From Theropithecus gelada (Eukaryota > Chordata > Mammalia > Primates > Cercopithecidae): a stretch of 64,000 nt of DNA. The notes beneath the pieces were generated by a model, which saw only the letters and a program-made list of their open reading frames with translations, did no database searches and was not told the origin of the DNA. A program made the position numbers and the translations under genes. Every line of letters starts with the position of its first letter. Positions within the stretch are counted from its first letter, which is position 1. Location of the stretch: contig NC_037680.1 in the NCBI RefSeq assembly GCF_003255815.1, positions 10,744,564 through 10,808,563 of the forward strand, given 5' to 3'. This document shows, piece after piece, positions 37,310 to 49,763 of the stretch.

Positions 37310-37362
37310 CAGACAGTGGGCCACATTTGGCCCAGGGCTGTAGCTTGCTGTCCTCTCTTCTA
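37310..37362 (+). mobile_element. hAT-Charlie element, right part after LTR insertion
   Basis: CAGTGGGCCACATTTGGCCCAGGGCTGTAGCTTGC continues the element seen at 36734-36916. Confidence 0.7.
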
Positions 37363-37595
37363 TCAAAATCTGATCACCTTTACATTATGAAATCGATTCT
37401 TTCCACCCAATCTTTCCTCTGCAGTTACACTAGAAAAGCCACCACAGTTCAGAACATTTGCTTTTGGAAGAATATCAAAAAGGGTCTCTTAGTTCCACGT
37501 GTGTCAAGGCTACTCTATCAAAGGCCTTTGCTAGTTTTATAGGCTTTGTAGACTCTTATCTCCATATTTTAAAATGTATTAAAATGGAACTGTCT

Positions 37596-37908
37596 CAGCC
37601 GGGCATGGTGGTTCACGCTTATAATCCCTGCATTTTGGGAGGCCGAGGTGGGCAGATCATGAGGTCAGGAATTTGAGACCAGCCTGGCCAACATGATGAA
37701 ACCCTGTCTCTACTGAAAATACAAAAATCAGCTGGGCGTGGTGGCAGCCCCCTATGTTCCCAGCTACTCGGGAGGCTGAGGCAGGAGAATAGCTTGAACC
37801 TGGAAGACAGAGGTTGTAGTGAGCCATAATCATGCCAATGCATTCCAGCCTGGGCAACAGAGCAAGACTGTCTCAAAACAAAACAAAACAAAACAAAACA
37901 AAACAAAA
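37596..37908 (+). mobile_element. Alu with an (AAAAC)n tail
   Basis: Complete Alu from GCCGGGCATGGTGG to a tail of about seven AAAAC units. AACTGTCTC duplications lie on both sides. Confidence 0.94.
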
Positions 37909-39019
37909 CTGTCTCTAGAGAAAGCCTGCCCTTTATAGCACACCCAACCCTGCAGTTGGCTTGGAATCCACAGTAATGGAGAGGGGCTACATTCTAGCAG
38001 GGGACACAGCTCAGTTTGAGGGAAAAACAGGAAAAGAGAGGCGAAGCTGGAGCCACTACCTGAGGGCTGTTTCCAGCGTGGGCGGGATACAGGCCCGCTG
38101 AGTAAAACTAGCATTTAGGTGTTTTAGGTGCTGTTCTCTTTAAAGCCAAAACCCTGCAGGGAAACCTGCACAGGACCCCCTCTCCACACCGCACAGAGGT
38201 TCTGTGTCAGCATGGCTGCCTTTAGGAGTGCCTCCAACATAAACCAGAGCCACCTGTTTTTGGTAAACGGGGACTCTAAAATGAAAGTTGCAGCAGGTCT
38301 TATTTCCTGTGATGTCCTCATTTTAACCATGGTAGGTCTAGAGTGTTGCTTGGGCTCCATCATTCTCTTATTTTCTGCTTTCAAGAAGCAGAGGAGACTT
38401 TTGGTGCAGAGGATCAATGTTGACGTGGTAACTTTTTCCCTCTCTGGGCTTAATCATAATTTTCTAGCTGTAGTTTCAGAAATGTTATGGGTTTATACAT
38501 CTTCTTAAAAACATAATACTTGACAATGAGAAGAAAAAAATATCACTGATTTTGTTGCTTTTAGAAATACCATTTTCAAATAAATGTTCATTGCCAAAGA
38601 GATAATCTAGGAATTGAAATGGCCATGTCACTTACTAAGTTCTTCCTTTGATATATGATTTCTTGACCTGTTGAAACCACCACTTTAGGCTCAAAAATTC
38701 CATTCATAGCTGGCAAATCCATATGATATTTGGTCATAAAGTAAGCAATGGAAGTTTCAATAATGCACTGAAATTGTTAATAGCTTTACCATGAAGATGA
38801 CCTGAGGAGAATGACTGACAATGTTGGAATGTAAAGAAATATGCTTAAAGATGAGGGTCTTCTACTAACTTCTTTCACCAAGCTCTGCTTCCAGAAGCCA
38901 TGATCCTCTCCTTTAATGGCCTTATCATTAAGTAGATCTTCATCTACTTAATGGGATGGAGGAAACTAAAGAAGCTCATGTCCATATTTCATTCTAATTC
39001 TGAAATAATGCCTTACTCT

Positions 39020-39150
39020 GCAGAAAGAACATGAACCCTGGAGTCTAACAGACCTAGACTGGAATTCTCCCTGAGCCACTTTATTGGAAGCCACTTCACT
39101 TCTGTAAGCCTCAGTTTGCCTTTTTGAACCAATGACCCAGTGGATAAAGC
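39020..39150 (+). repeat. MIR fragment
   Basis: Contains ACCCTGGAGTCTAACAGACCTAGACTGGAATTC and CACTTCTGTAAGCCTCAGTTTGCC. Confidence 0.65.
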
Positions 39151-39264
39151 TGGGGCTTTTGGTTGGACTTTCCAACTTCCCAGTGGACAGAGCTGGAGCA
39201 ATTTGAGCAAGAAAACAAATAATGATAGTATAGGATTATAACCCCCTCCAATAAGGTAAATATC

Positions 39265-40080
39265 CGTGAGTTCATGCTGACATACATAAATAAGTAAATA
39301 TGTGCAGAAGACAGATTTTTCTTACAGAAGGATTCCAGTTAATAAATGCAGAAGGAATGAGGGAAATAGAAATTAAGATTAGAACACCATGGTAATAACT
39401 GATGTGGGAGAGATCCACCAACAGACACTGAAATTATTGACCAAAGTTGGAGGAGAAACAGTGTATTTAAATAGTTTCAAAGTATCTTCCTCAAGTTATT
39501 TATTAATTACAAAGGAAAACATAGTAAATAGTGGAAAAACCCAGCAGATACTATCTGAATCAAAAGTCATCAAAGTTAACATCACCAGTAGTAAGACATT
39601 GACAGCATGCCCCCCTTGCTACAGTGCACTGGGAAGGGTGCATCTCTTCTGAGGATTCTTGTCAAAAATGCAAAACTTCTATTTGATCATGAGAAGACAG
39701 CAGACAATCCCAAACTGAGGGACAGTGTACAAAAATCCAGACCAGTCCTCTTCAAAAGTGTCAAGATCACAAAAGACATGGAAAGAACGATGCACTGTCA
39801 GAGGTTAGAGGAGAAGGAGACACGACAATGAAATGCAATGTGGGATCCCGGATAGGATCTTGGAACAAAAATGGCAAAACTGTGGGAATCTCAAAACAAA
39901 GCATGGTTTCATTAACAGTACTATGCCAATGTTAATTTCCTAGCCTTGATCATTGTACTATGGTTATGCAGGTTGTTAACACTAGCCAAAGATCGGGGAA
40001 GGATATGTAGAAACTGCACTATTTTTTGCAGCTTTTCTACAAGTCTCAATTTATTTCCACATACAACACTTTTTAAAAAG
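39265..40080 (+). mobile_element. Old LINE-1-like 3' end
   Basis: The segment from GAAATGCAATGTGGGATCCCGG through GTTAATTTCCTAGCCTTGATCATTGTACTATGG to the T-rich end resembles L1M 3' ends. The upstream part, with no long open frame, is likely from the same copy. Confidence 0.55.
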
Positions 40081-40092
40081 ACATTGGTATGA

Positions 40093-40258
40093 GCTGGGCA
40101 TGATGGTGCTTGCCTGTGGTCCCAGCTACTCGGGAGGCTTAAGTGGGATGATTATTTGAGCCTGGGAGGCAGGGGTTGCAGTGTGCTGAAATTGTTCCAG
40201 CACACTCCAGCCTGGGTGACAGAGTGGGACCCTGTCTCAAAAAAAAAAAACCAAAAAA
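40093..40258 (+). mobile_element. Alu monomer (FLAM/FRAM-like)
   Basis: A single-arm Alu-like element of about 165 bases with an A-rich tail and perfect ATTGGTATGA duplications at 40083-40092 and 40259-40268. The intact target duplication shows that it inserted as a monomer rather than being cut down later. Confidence 0.88.
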
Positions 40259-40580
40259 ATTGGTATGAATGTGGGAAAAATCTACATGTTCTTTCTGTGC
40301 TACACATACCCCCAGCAAACACAATGAAATACGCTTGGCCACTCTCATGCTGATGAGTAATAGGGTGAGTGTATAGTCTGTGTGTAGGTGACAGACATAG
40401 CCCCAACCATCCATGCTATTAACTGCTTAACTCTTGCCTCAAAGGGCTTGGAGGCTCCTGAAATGACTGGTTTTCATTGTGATGGGAAGAGAACATTACT
40501 GAAGGAATGTTTTTTCTTCAGTCTCAAGGTCCATCCATGTAAAAGGAACTCAATTAGTGTGACTCTTGGCTTCTTTCCCT

Positions 40581-40898
40581 TTTTATTTTTATTTATTTAT
40601 TTAATTTATTTATGAGACAGAGTCTCACTCTGTCACCCAGGCTGGAGTGCAGTGGCACAATCTCAGCTCACTGGAACCTCCACCTCCTGGGTTCAAGTGA
40701 TTCTCCTGACTCAGCCTCCCAAGTAGCTGGGACTACAGGCGCCCGCCACCATGCCTGGCTAATTTTTTTGTATTTTTAGTAGAGATGGGGTTTCACCGTG
40801 TTAGCCGGGATGGTCTCCATCTCCTGACCTCGTGATCTGCCTGCCTCGGTCTCCCAAAGTGCTGGGATTACAGGCATGAGCTACCGATCCCGGCCGGC
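40581..40898 (-). mobile_element. Alu (antisense)
   Basis: Reverse Alu with a T/TTTA-rich tail, complete to ...GATCCCGGCCGGCC. TCCCTTTTTA-like duplications flank it. Confidence 0.94.
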
Positions 40899-41387
40899 CT
40901 CTCTCTCCCTTTTTAATTCTCTCTGCCCTAAGGGAGGTGGAGTGACATGTCTGATGGGTAAATCTGAAAAGAACAGACTGGGCATACGCTGCTTATCCCT
41001 TTCCTGTTCCTTCTTGAAAGTGAGTGACTCATAGCAAACAGGTATTCTGCCCTGCTTCTCAGGGCAAGAAACTACCCGTATATGGCCTTGTCTGTGGCTG
41101 GGTCAACCAGCTGATTTAGAGATGCCAATGTGAAAGCTCATTTGACCCCCGTCCCCAGGTTATTCCCTCCAACTTAGCCTTTCTCAGTAACAATGGTGAT
41201 ATTTCAGGCCTCATCTGCCTTGTTCCTTGTTTTATTTCTTAATTTGCTTAGAATCTGGGTGAGAAAGAAGGTTGATAACCACTGGGCACTCATTAGACCC
41301 CAGTAGATGCCATTTGTCCCAGTTTGCACAGTGTCCTAGAACTTAATTCTAAAAATTCTAAAGCCATGATTCTGGGGGGTTGAGAAA

Positions 41388-41743
41388 TTTATTTTATTTA
41401 TTTTATTTTTTTATTTTATATTTTATTTCATATTTTATATTTTATATTTTTATTTATTTTATTTTATTTTATTTTTGTGACAGTCTTGCTCTGTCGCCTA
41501 GGCTGGAGCCATCTCCGCTCACTACAAGCTCTGCCTCCTGGGTTCACGCCATTCTCCTGCCTCAGCCTCCTGAGTAGCTGGGACTACAGGCGCCGCCACC
41601 ACACCTGAGTAATTTTTTGTGTTTTTAGTAGAGAAGGGTTTCACAGTATTAGCCAGGATGGTCACGATCTCCCCATCTCGTGATCCACCCGCCTCAGTCA
41701 CCCAAAGTGCTAGGGTTATAGGCGTGAGCCACCGTGCCTGGCC
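41388..41743 (-). mobile_element. Alu (antisense) with a long (TTTTA)n tail
   Basis: The reverse Alu body lies at about 41477-41743, preceded by about 90 bases of ATTTT/TTTTA repeats that represent an expanded tail. About 12 bases are missing after GGCTGGAG. GAGAA flanks both ends. Confidence 0.92.
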
Positions 41744-44700
41744 GAGAAGCATTTTCTAAACTAATCTTCTCCTACAAACAGCCCCTGGACCTTGAGGATC
41801 ATAAACGGTCATCATTTAACATTTTTTCCTGCTAGAGGCGTTCAGCCTCTTAGTTGTATTGAGACCAAAAGGAGACCTGTCAACCCCCCCCCCGCCCCCA
41901 CTCCCCTACAGATGTACATACAACTTTCGGCAATCAGAGAGTTTGAAGCTACAGTTCTATTACAAACGACTTGCTACAAGTATGCTTTTAAAATAAATTA
42001 TTTTTGCAGTTTTTTCACTTTAACCTCTGCCCCAATGATCGTAAAAACAGAGGCAGGGGGCCTGCGTTCTTTTCTCTCTGTGGACCACTACGCATTTATC
42101 TTTTCCAATAGTTTCCTTTGCCTCTGCTCTTTTTTGCGGGTACAAAGACAGAAATTTCTAAACAGAGCCTTTAATAGTCCATTACCTTTTACCCATGTTA
42201 TGCAATGTAGCTTTAAAGTCGAACTTTTCCAGCAAACTGCTACTTGTGTGAATGCCTGTTTGGGTGTGACACTCATCTTTCCCTACTGGAAAAATAACCA
42301 ACACTTACTGCACTACAGTGACGATTACATCACAATAAGTATTCTATGCAGGACCAGGAACAGTTCCTCAAAGAAAACTGCTTGGGGAACGGGTAATTGG
42401 AATGAACTACAAGCATTTTCACTGAGCTCAAAGAAACTGCAAGAAAAAAGATCTTCGATTTGCATCCAAGTATTTTTTTTTCTCTGAAAGAACACTGTGA
42501 GAGAAATTTTGACATTCTCTGCATTCTAATGGAAACGACTTGGGAAGTAGAGGTTTATCTATACATTTGCCTCATTGCTGCCGTGATGGGCACCGTTTAT
42601 CAGGAATAAAGAGAAAAGATCAAGAAAGTAGTTCTTTTCTGGAGAATTTTGTGCTCTGGCTCTTAAGTACTTTTGCTTTGCCATGAATGCGAATATTTTA
42701 AAGACCAAAAAAGCCCCCTCCATTTGAGTTGCAGATGGCCACAGGAACCAAACAAGAATGCTAACAACTCATTTTAAAAAGGGAAAAAGAAAGCAAGTGC
42801 CAAGTTCCACACTGCGCATCCATACTGATGTTGAGCCCATCTTGGCCTAGCTGGTAGAACTGACAATTGTGAATAATATTAAGGGGCTGCAGTGATCCCT
42901 AAGGGTAAAAATAAATGTGTTTGTTAAAACAACAGCCATGTCAACAATGAAATAGACATGAAACAAGATAACCCAAGAACACATTTGTTTTCCTTGTAAC
43001 AGGGATGTGTTACGTTCATTATTCAGAGGACTTTGATTACCCTTTCCAAAGATTTTTGGTGAGTTTAATTTTCGAGGCTGTTAACCACTGATGTCAACTT
43101 AATTATAGCAAGCAAACAACCAACCCATAATGCATGATGCCAATTGCTGGTTTTACTTTAGTCTTGCATTAGACTTGGATTTCTTTGCTCATTTGTAACT
43201 CTCTGAGGCGGGAAGGTTTTTGCGCAGTCACTTGCTTTCCCTCAGCTGGTGTCTTTGTTTTCCGGTTTGCCATGGGGGATTGAGGGAACAGATATTTATG
43301 ACTTATTATCTCAGTATTAACAGTGCCCTTCAATGATTTATGAAGCTGTGCTGTTGCATTTTTAACCTTGATGTCCTTCTGATTATTGTTCTCAAATGGT
43401 AAGATTAACACAGTGGGGTCCGAAGATTCCTAATCAGTTTCTTGCATACAAATTCACCCAAATGTAGGGAAGACAGAGTCCTTGGTGGCATAACGACTTC
43501 CAGATGGAATGAACTGAGCACATCTAAGCACTTAACCCAAAGCACCCTTATATTTGTCACCATGAACATGATGTCCTCACGCTAACATTTAATTATACAT
43601 TTGTACCTCAGCATTCAGTGAACCAGAATTCTAGAATGTCATGTACATCTTGTGTTAAAGTTCAGGATAACATTTGTTAGTATTTGTTAGTATATGTGTT
43701 TCTTTTCTTCCAAAGGGTGACAGTGATCCAGCATGAAGGTCCTTTGACTACAAATTTCGGTGTTCAATTTAGGTAAAATAATGGTGACTTTCGGGAAAGA
43801 AAATGATCCCTGTCATTTTTCCAGGGGTCCCTGGAGGCACTGTGTTGAATTTTTCCAATCTTGTGCATGGACTTTTCAAAAGGTGATCTGGCAGACAATC
43901 ACAGCTGACCACTCAATCACTACCCTTATAGCTACTAGCGGCCATGAGACAGTGATCTTATTCGTGAAAGGCAAAGACAATTTTGGGCGGGGGGCGGGGT
44001 GGGGGGGACTTTGGAAACGCTTTTGTGTTCTCATTAAAAGGCAAAGCTTACAACACAAGCTCTTTGGTGCTATCCCTTCCCTTGAACCTGAATATAGTGG
44101 TCATCTTGTGATCAAGAGGCAAACCTGAGGACAAACAGCCAATGTGCTTAGGGAAGGAAGAAGAAAAATGGAGAAAGCTTGGGTTTTTGATGACATCATT
44201 GGGCTTTGGGAGCAACCCCAAGATCACCTATGTAGACTATTTTGTTACATAAACAAGAAATGTCTTTATGGTTTATGTCCCTGCTACTTACAGCTGAGAA
44301 CATTCTTATGTGATACAGGAAGCAAGGTCTAGGGTGGAGGCAAGAACAGAAGGGACTGGGGCAGCAGTAACAGCTGGTAAATTCTGTTAGAAAGTGTTGC
44401 CCCAGAGACTAATGAAGGGAGGGAAAAATGCTTCTTGATGCCTAGGAGCTGTTGCAGCCATAGCTGTTTTGGCCTTCCACCCGAGGACGATGCCAGGTTT
44501 TGTCAATATCATGACAGTGATATTAACAATATTCAACAAAGGGGGCAAAAATACAAGCAATTAGTTGAATTCTTAGAGCCCAGTGAAAGAGAGTAAGGGC
44601 AAAGCAGACAGCAGGAGAGTACAAACAAAGTTTGTTTGCTTCCCTTTGTGGTTTAATTTGCCCAAACTGAATGGTTTAGAAGTACATCCCCCAGCTGAAA

Positions 44701-47524
44701 GTCTAACTGCCTGTATCTTATGGAACATACCTGTGTGTATTTGTAACTTGCGTCTTCTGTGTGGGAGAGGACTAGGGGGCATAAAACCATGTGGGGGAAT
44801 TTTCTTTCTTCCCAAGAGAGCTGATGACCAAGGCTGAATTCCCAGGGTAGCAGAGTTCCAGCTGAGGACTGGCCAGCGGTAACCCAGTCCCCCAGCTTCC
44901 TCGACCACCATATAAGCTGGTGTTGTCGAGGGGGGTGTGTGTGTGTGTGTTTCCTGAAAACACTCCTATTCAAAGCAAAGCCAGGTCAGCGTTAAAAGCA
45001 AGCTGACAAAAAGAACTATAAAACCAGGGGTGGATTACATTTCAGAGTGATTCCTTAAATTACAACTATCACTAACAGGCATTAGTCAGCTATTTCTAGT
45101 TTAACTAAAAAGTAAAAGGTATATTCATCTTGTCTTTATTCTATTTTTCCTCTTATGCTGAACATTTAAGCTCCTTCATTTCTGCTATAACATTTTGAAG
45201 TGGTGATAAATCTATCTGTTTTAGCTTGAAACTTGTTTCCTTCAATATATGCAGTCAGCAAATAGTTATTGTGTGTCTCCTTACCAGTGAGTGTGTGTGT
45301 CTATGTAAGACAGAGGGAAGGTGATGTAGACAGAGAAAAAGAGAGAGAGGGCGAGAGAGAGCCAACAGCATCCTTTCAGGATCTTGTACATGGAAATGAA
45401 ATCTGTGAATGAAGCTGTAGTTCAATTTGATTAGGAAAATACACTCTAAAATAGAGAGGATGTGATGCCAGGCAAACTGAGCTGCTGGCTGGAGAACACT
45501 GAACAAAGATGAAATTGTTTCTGGATCTTAACCCACTCTTATGCAGAATGTCTCCTGACTGATTTATCTCTCTTTCCCTTGTAAGAGTCAGTGACAGGCT
45601 GAGTGGAAAGCTGTCCTGCCTCTCAGAGAATGTTAACTCATCAGCCTCCAGGTGTAGCTCTGGCCTACTGGCCGCCTTTCCCTCTGAAGGCACACTCGAG
45701 AGAATCTTGAGCTGGCTTTGGAGCTGAGACCCCTTTGCACTCCCACTTTGGACGTCTTCACTGGGTGACAAACTAGTCAACCCGCTAGGCTCTAGCTGTT
45801 TCTGAACAGGTTCTCTGAAGTTACTGGAGACCCAAGCGGTTTGCTAGATTTTGCATAAGCAATAAAATAGTGCATAAACCCCCGTTGCCCAGAGTCACTT
45901 AATACACCTGCTTCTGCTGAGGCTCTTTGAAGAAGCCTCCGTGGAGGGCATTGCAAACTGCTCTGCACATTCATATTCAACCCGTGTGCAGCATGCACGG
46001 ACCATGGCAGGCTGAGAGCCGCGTGCCTGGCGCCACCCGCCTCCGGCACTGTCTCCAGTCATTCCACTGCGCTCACGAAGAAGTCCAAGAAATAGAAAAA
46101 CATAAAAAGCTATTGTCCATGTCCAGTGAGAAATGAAATGCACTGGACCAAGTATCACAACTTCCTTAAAATAATACAACACTTTATCACATTTGCATCT
46201 GATCCTGCTCATGGTTTGCAAAGTCGTAAACCCCTTGAAATCAACAGCTTGAGTCATCGCTGCCCTGTTCTATTTAAACGCATCCTTTTAAAAAAGCAAT
46301 TTATTACAAACTCTCTATGGTTTCACCTTATCTAAAACACTTAATTCAGTCCATCTCCTGCTTTGCTTTGTAGTGTTGGAAGCAATCAGAAGATTGGAAG
46401 CAATTTACTAATAAGAGAACATGCCCTATAGCTCTGGCCTGTGAAAACAGTTTCTGAATCACAATGTAGCCACAAGTCAAATTCGAGAAAGAATTAATGG
46501 CAGGCACATCTCATAGTTCTTTTATTTGGCGGCTGATTCATTCCAGATGCGATTGAAAATCCTACGTTACAGGTATGGCCTCTTTTGGTGTTCCCAAGGC
46601 AGGAAACACATTGTCTTCTATCAGCAACTTTGCTCCAGCTCCCTGAAATATAGTCACTTCTACCACCACGAAAACTACAAAGCAAGGAAGAATCCAGCTT
46701 AGTCTTCTAGAAAAACTTAACAGAGAAGAAAAGGTATGCCCCACAGTTAAATGAGTAAGGAGTTCTGCCCACACAAAGGCTGCAATCAAATGATTTGGTT
46801 TCGGGGACGAAAGCTAGACTCGTGCATAGACATGATATTCATTGTGGATGACCAAATCATGCCAGCATCTGATCTCCTTCACCAAAACCTTTCTCCAGAA
46901 CCTCTTTCAACCTGCTTTACCCTCAAGCCTTCTCAAGGGAAGAGAGAGAAACGGACCTATCAAGATGCTTAAGTTCCCTGGGAAAGAAAACTGCTTTCTG
47001 TACCACAGTGTACTCCTCTGTAAAGTGAAAAGTGTGGACCAGAGAGATTAGGGTCTCTTCTAGTCATAGAGGTGTGGGACTCTTGAGGGCTGTGGCCTAA
47101 GGGTGAGGCCGGATGTGGAGCTGGGCATTTGGGACCACCAACAGGGGCATCAGGAATAGCCTATCCATGTGCCTGAGGATCCTTGCGGTCAAAAGAAACT
47201 AATTCAAGACCTCCTCAAGGGAAAACAGATGAATTATGTAATAGATGGGCAAGAATGGACAGTCCAGTGCATGGCACCAAGCAGATGTTTGATGAACACC
47301 AACTCCTTTGCCGAAAGCTCACTGCAATGGCTTGCTCTTGGCACATGTTACTTTAATTCAGCAAATTGGCTCATTGGCCAGTGGAGTTCTAAGATTCACA
47401 GCCATGCTGTATCCCATTCCATCTCATTCTATCCCATTCCATAAGGTAGGTTAGGTATCTGCCCCAGCAAGAGGAAGGACACATCTACCCATGGAATTAA
47501 AAAAAAAATAATAAATAAAATAAA

Positions 47525-47860
47525 AGTGGGAAGTGGTACGGATGAGCATAAAACATGATCCTAAGCAAAAGCAGCCAGCCACAAAAGGCCACACAGTATG
47601 AGATTTCACTTACAGGAAACGTCCAGCATAGGCAAATCCGTACAAGCAGAAAGTAGATTAGTGGTTCTCAGGGGCTGGGAAAAGGGGAAAATGAGGGGTG
47701 ACTACTAATAAAATAAAGTTTCTTTTGGAGTGATGAAATGTTCTTGAACTAGTGGTGATAGTTACACGTCTCTATGAATATACGAAAAACCACATAATGG
47801 GATACTTTAAAGGGTGAATTATATTTCAATAAAATTATTGTTAAAAATACAAAAAAAGAG
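47525..47860 (+). mobile_element. Old LINE-1 3' end (L1M type)
   Basis: CAGCCACAAAAGGCCACACAG, AGAAAGTAGATTAGTGGTTCTC and GATGAAATGTTCTTGAACTAG, followed by an A-rich end, form a characteristic L1M 3' terminal segment. Confidence 0.7.
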
Positions 47861-47924
47861 GGAAAACATAGAAAATGGCACCATAGTGGAAAAAAAAACC
47901 TGGAGAAGTGAAAGGTGCTTGAAT

Positions 47925-48040
47925 TCCTGTCCCACTGGCTGTGTGATCTTGAGCAAATTGCTCAACCTTTCTGTGTCTTAGATTCATCAACTATCAAGTG
48001 GGGATATTATCTCTCTGTGAACCTTCTAAATTAACTATGA
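47925..48040 (+). repeat. MIR fragment
   Basis: Contains CTGTGTGATCTTGAGCAAATTGCTCAACC and TCAACTATCAAGTGGGGATA. Confidence 0.65.
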
Positions 48041-48511
48041 GGATACTACTCTTAGGAACTAAAGGCTGAATTCAAGGACTCCCTCATTCTGAGAAACATA
48101 GAAACAGTGTACAAAGTAACCTGTACTACAATATCTGGGCCACCCTTCAGAGGCAGGTATGGATAGTGAATGGGCAGCTCCTGGTGGGCATCCAAGACAG
48201 GTTTCCATGTCTAGCACTGGTTCCTTGAAGATGGTTATACTGACCGTATTTCTCATTCTCTTGCTGTATCTCGCAAGAAAACAGGCAGCCTGTTTCCACA
48301 TTTTACAAGGAGGGAGGCTAAGCGCCTGGGATATTAAGTAACCTCTTTCAAGTTACCAAATGTGAAGAACCTAGAACACAGGGGTTCTCTCCCCTAAGGG
48401 AGCAAAACACACTTTCCATTGGACAAGTGAAAAATAGGGGTTGAGATGTTGAGTCCTTTTGCACAGTGTGCTAAGAAACCTTTGCTTAGTTTGGACAGTA
48501 GAACCTAAGTT

Positions 48512-48812
48512 GGGAAAAAAAGAAAAGAAGAAAGAAAAGAAGAAAGAAAAGAAAAGAAAAAGAAAAGAAAAGAAAAGAAAAGAAAAAAAAAGAGGAGAGA
48601 AAGAAAGAGAAAAAGAGAAAGAAAGAAAGAAAGAAGGAAGGAAGGAAAGAAGGAAGGAAGGAAAGAAAGAAAGAAAAAGAAAGAAAGAAAGAGACAGAAA
48701 GAGAAAGAAAGAAAGAAAGAAAAAGAAAAGAAAGAAAGAAAAAGAAAGAAAGAGAAAGAAAGGAGGGAGGGAGGGAAGGAGGGAGAGAGGGAGAGAGGGA
48801 GTGAGGGAGGGT
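48512..48812 (+). repeat. Polypurine (AAAG/GGGA)n tract
   Basis: About 300 bases almost wholly A and G on the plus strand (a C at 48695 and a T near the end are exceptions). It is AAAGA-rich first and GGGA-rich at the end. Open frames in it are spurious. Confidence 0.97.
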
Positions 48813-49451
48813 ACACGCTCTCTCAAAGGCTGTAGATTCAGAATTTTTATTTCAGGAGTGAGGGAGGCAGATTACCTTTTCAAAGTTCAAAGAAAATGGT
48901 ATGTTTTGTTTTCATGCTTCGTTTCATTTTCACTTGGGAAAAATGCCCCAGCTTTGAAGCCTCTCTGTTTAAACTCATTAGGAAAACCATCAATGACAGA
49001 AGCTTTCATGCAATCGTAGTGGGAGGAATTAGTGTTATGGGAGAGCTGGATCAATCTTCAAATGTTTCATCTATGGAGATGGGAGGTCAGCACCGGCTGC
49101 TTGTTCAGCTGGAAAGTTAACATAAACAAATACTTCATTCACTGGGAGGGTCCAAGGGAAAGGCATTTGATATTTCCCCTCTGAATACTTCCTCAGAAGG
49201 CACATGAAAGAGATGGTTGCTTCTTGAGAACTAAGTGGTCAACTGCTTGGCAAAATGTCTTACCTTGAAGAGCAAGGTGTTTGTTCTTTTATTGTCTGGA
49301 AAGGAAAGGAGGTAGGGTTGTGAACATTCACGGAATAGAATCCCTTCCTGTGTAATTCCTAACTTCATTGAAGTTGACATGGAAACCTTTTTAGTGGAGC
49401 TGGTTTTAATATATGAAGATATATTTTTTGATATCCCAATCTATTTTAAAG

Positions 49452-49763
49452 TTTTTTTTTGTTTAGTTTTGTTTTTGAGACAGAATCTCACTCTATTGCC
49501 CAGGCTGGAGTGCAGTGGAGAGTAATCTCAGCTCACTGCAACCTCCGCCTCCTGGGTTCAAGCAATTCTCATGTCTCAGCCTCCTGAGTAGCTGGGATTA
49601 CAGGCATGTGCCACCACACCCAGCACATTTTTTGTATTTTTAGTAGAGATGGGGTTTCACCATGTTGGCCAGGATGGTCTTGAACTCCCGACCTCAGGTG
49701 ATCCACCCACTTCAGCTTCCCAAAGTGCTGGGATTACAGGTATGAGCCGCCATGCCAACAGCC
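49452..49763 (-). mobile_element. Alu (antisense)
   Basis: Complete reverse Alu bounded by ATTTTAAAGTTTTTT-type duplications at about 49443 and 49766. Confidence 0.94.

Noticed and set aside
48371..49019. Lys/Glu/Arg-rich frame on plus strand and Ser/Phe/Leu-rich frames on minus strand
   Set aside because: They are products of the AAAG/GGGA purine tract, not genes.
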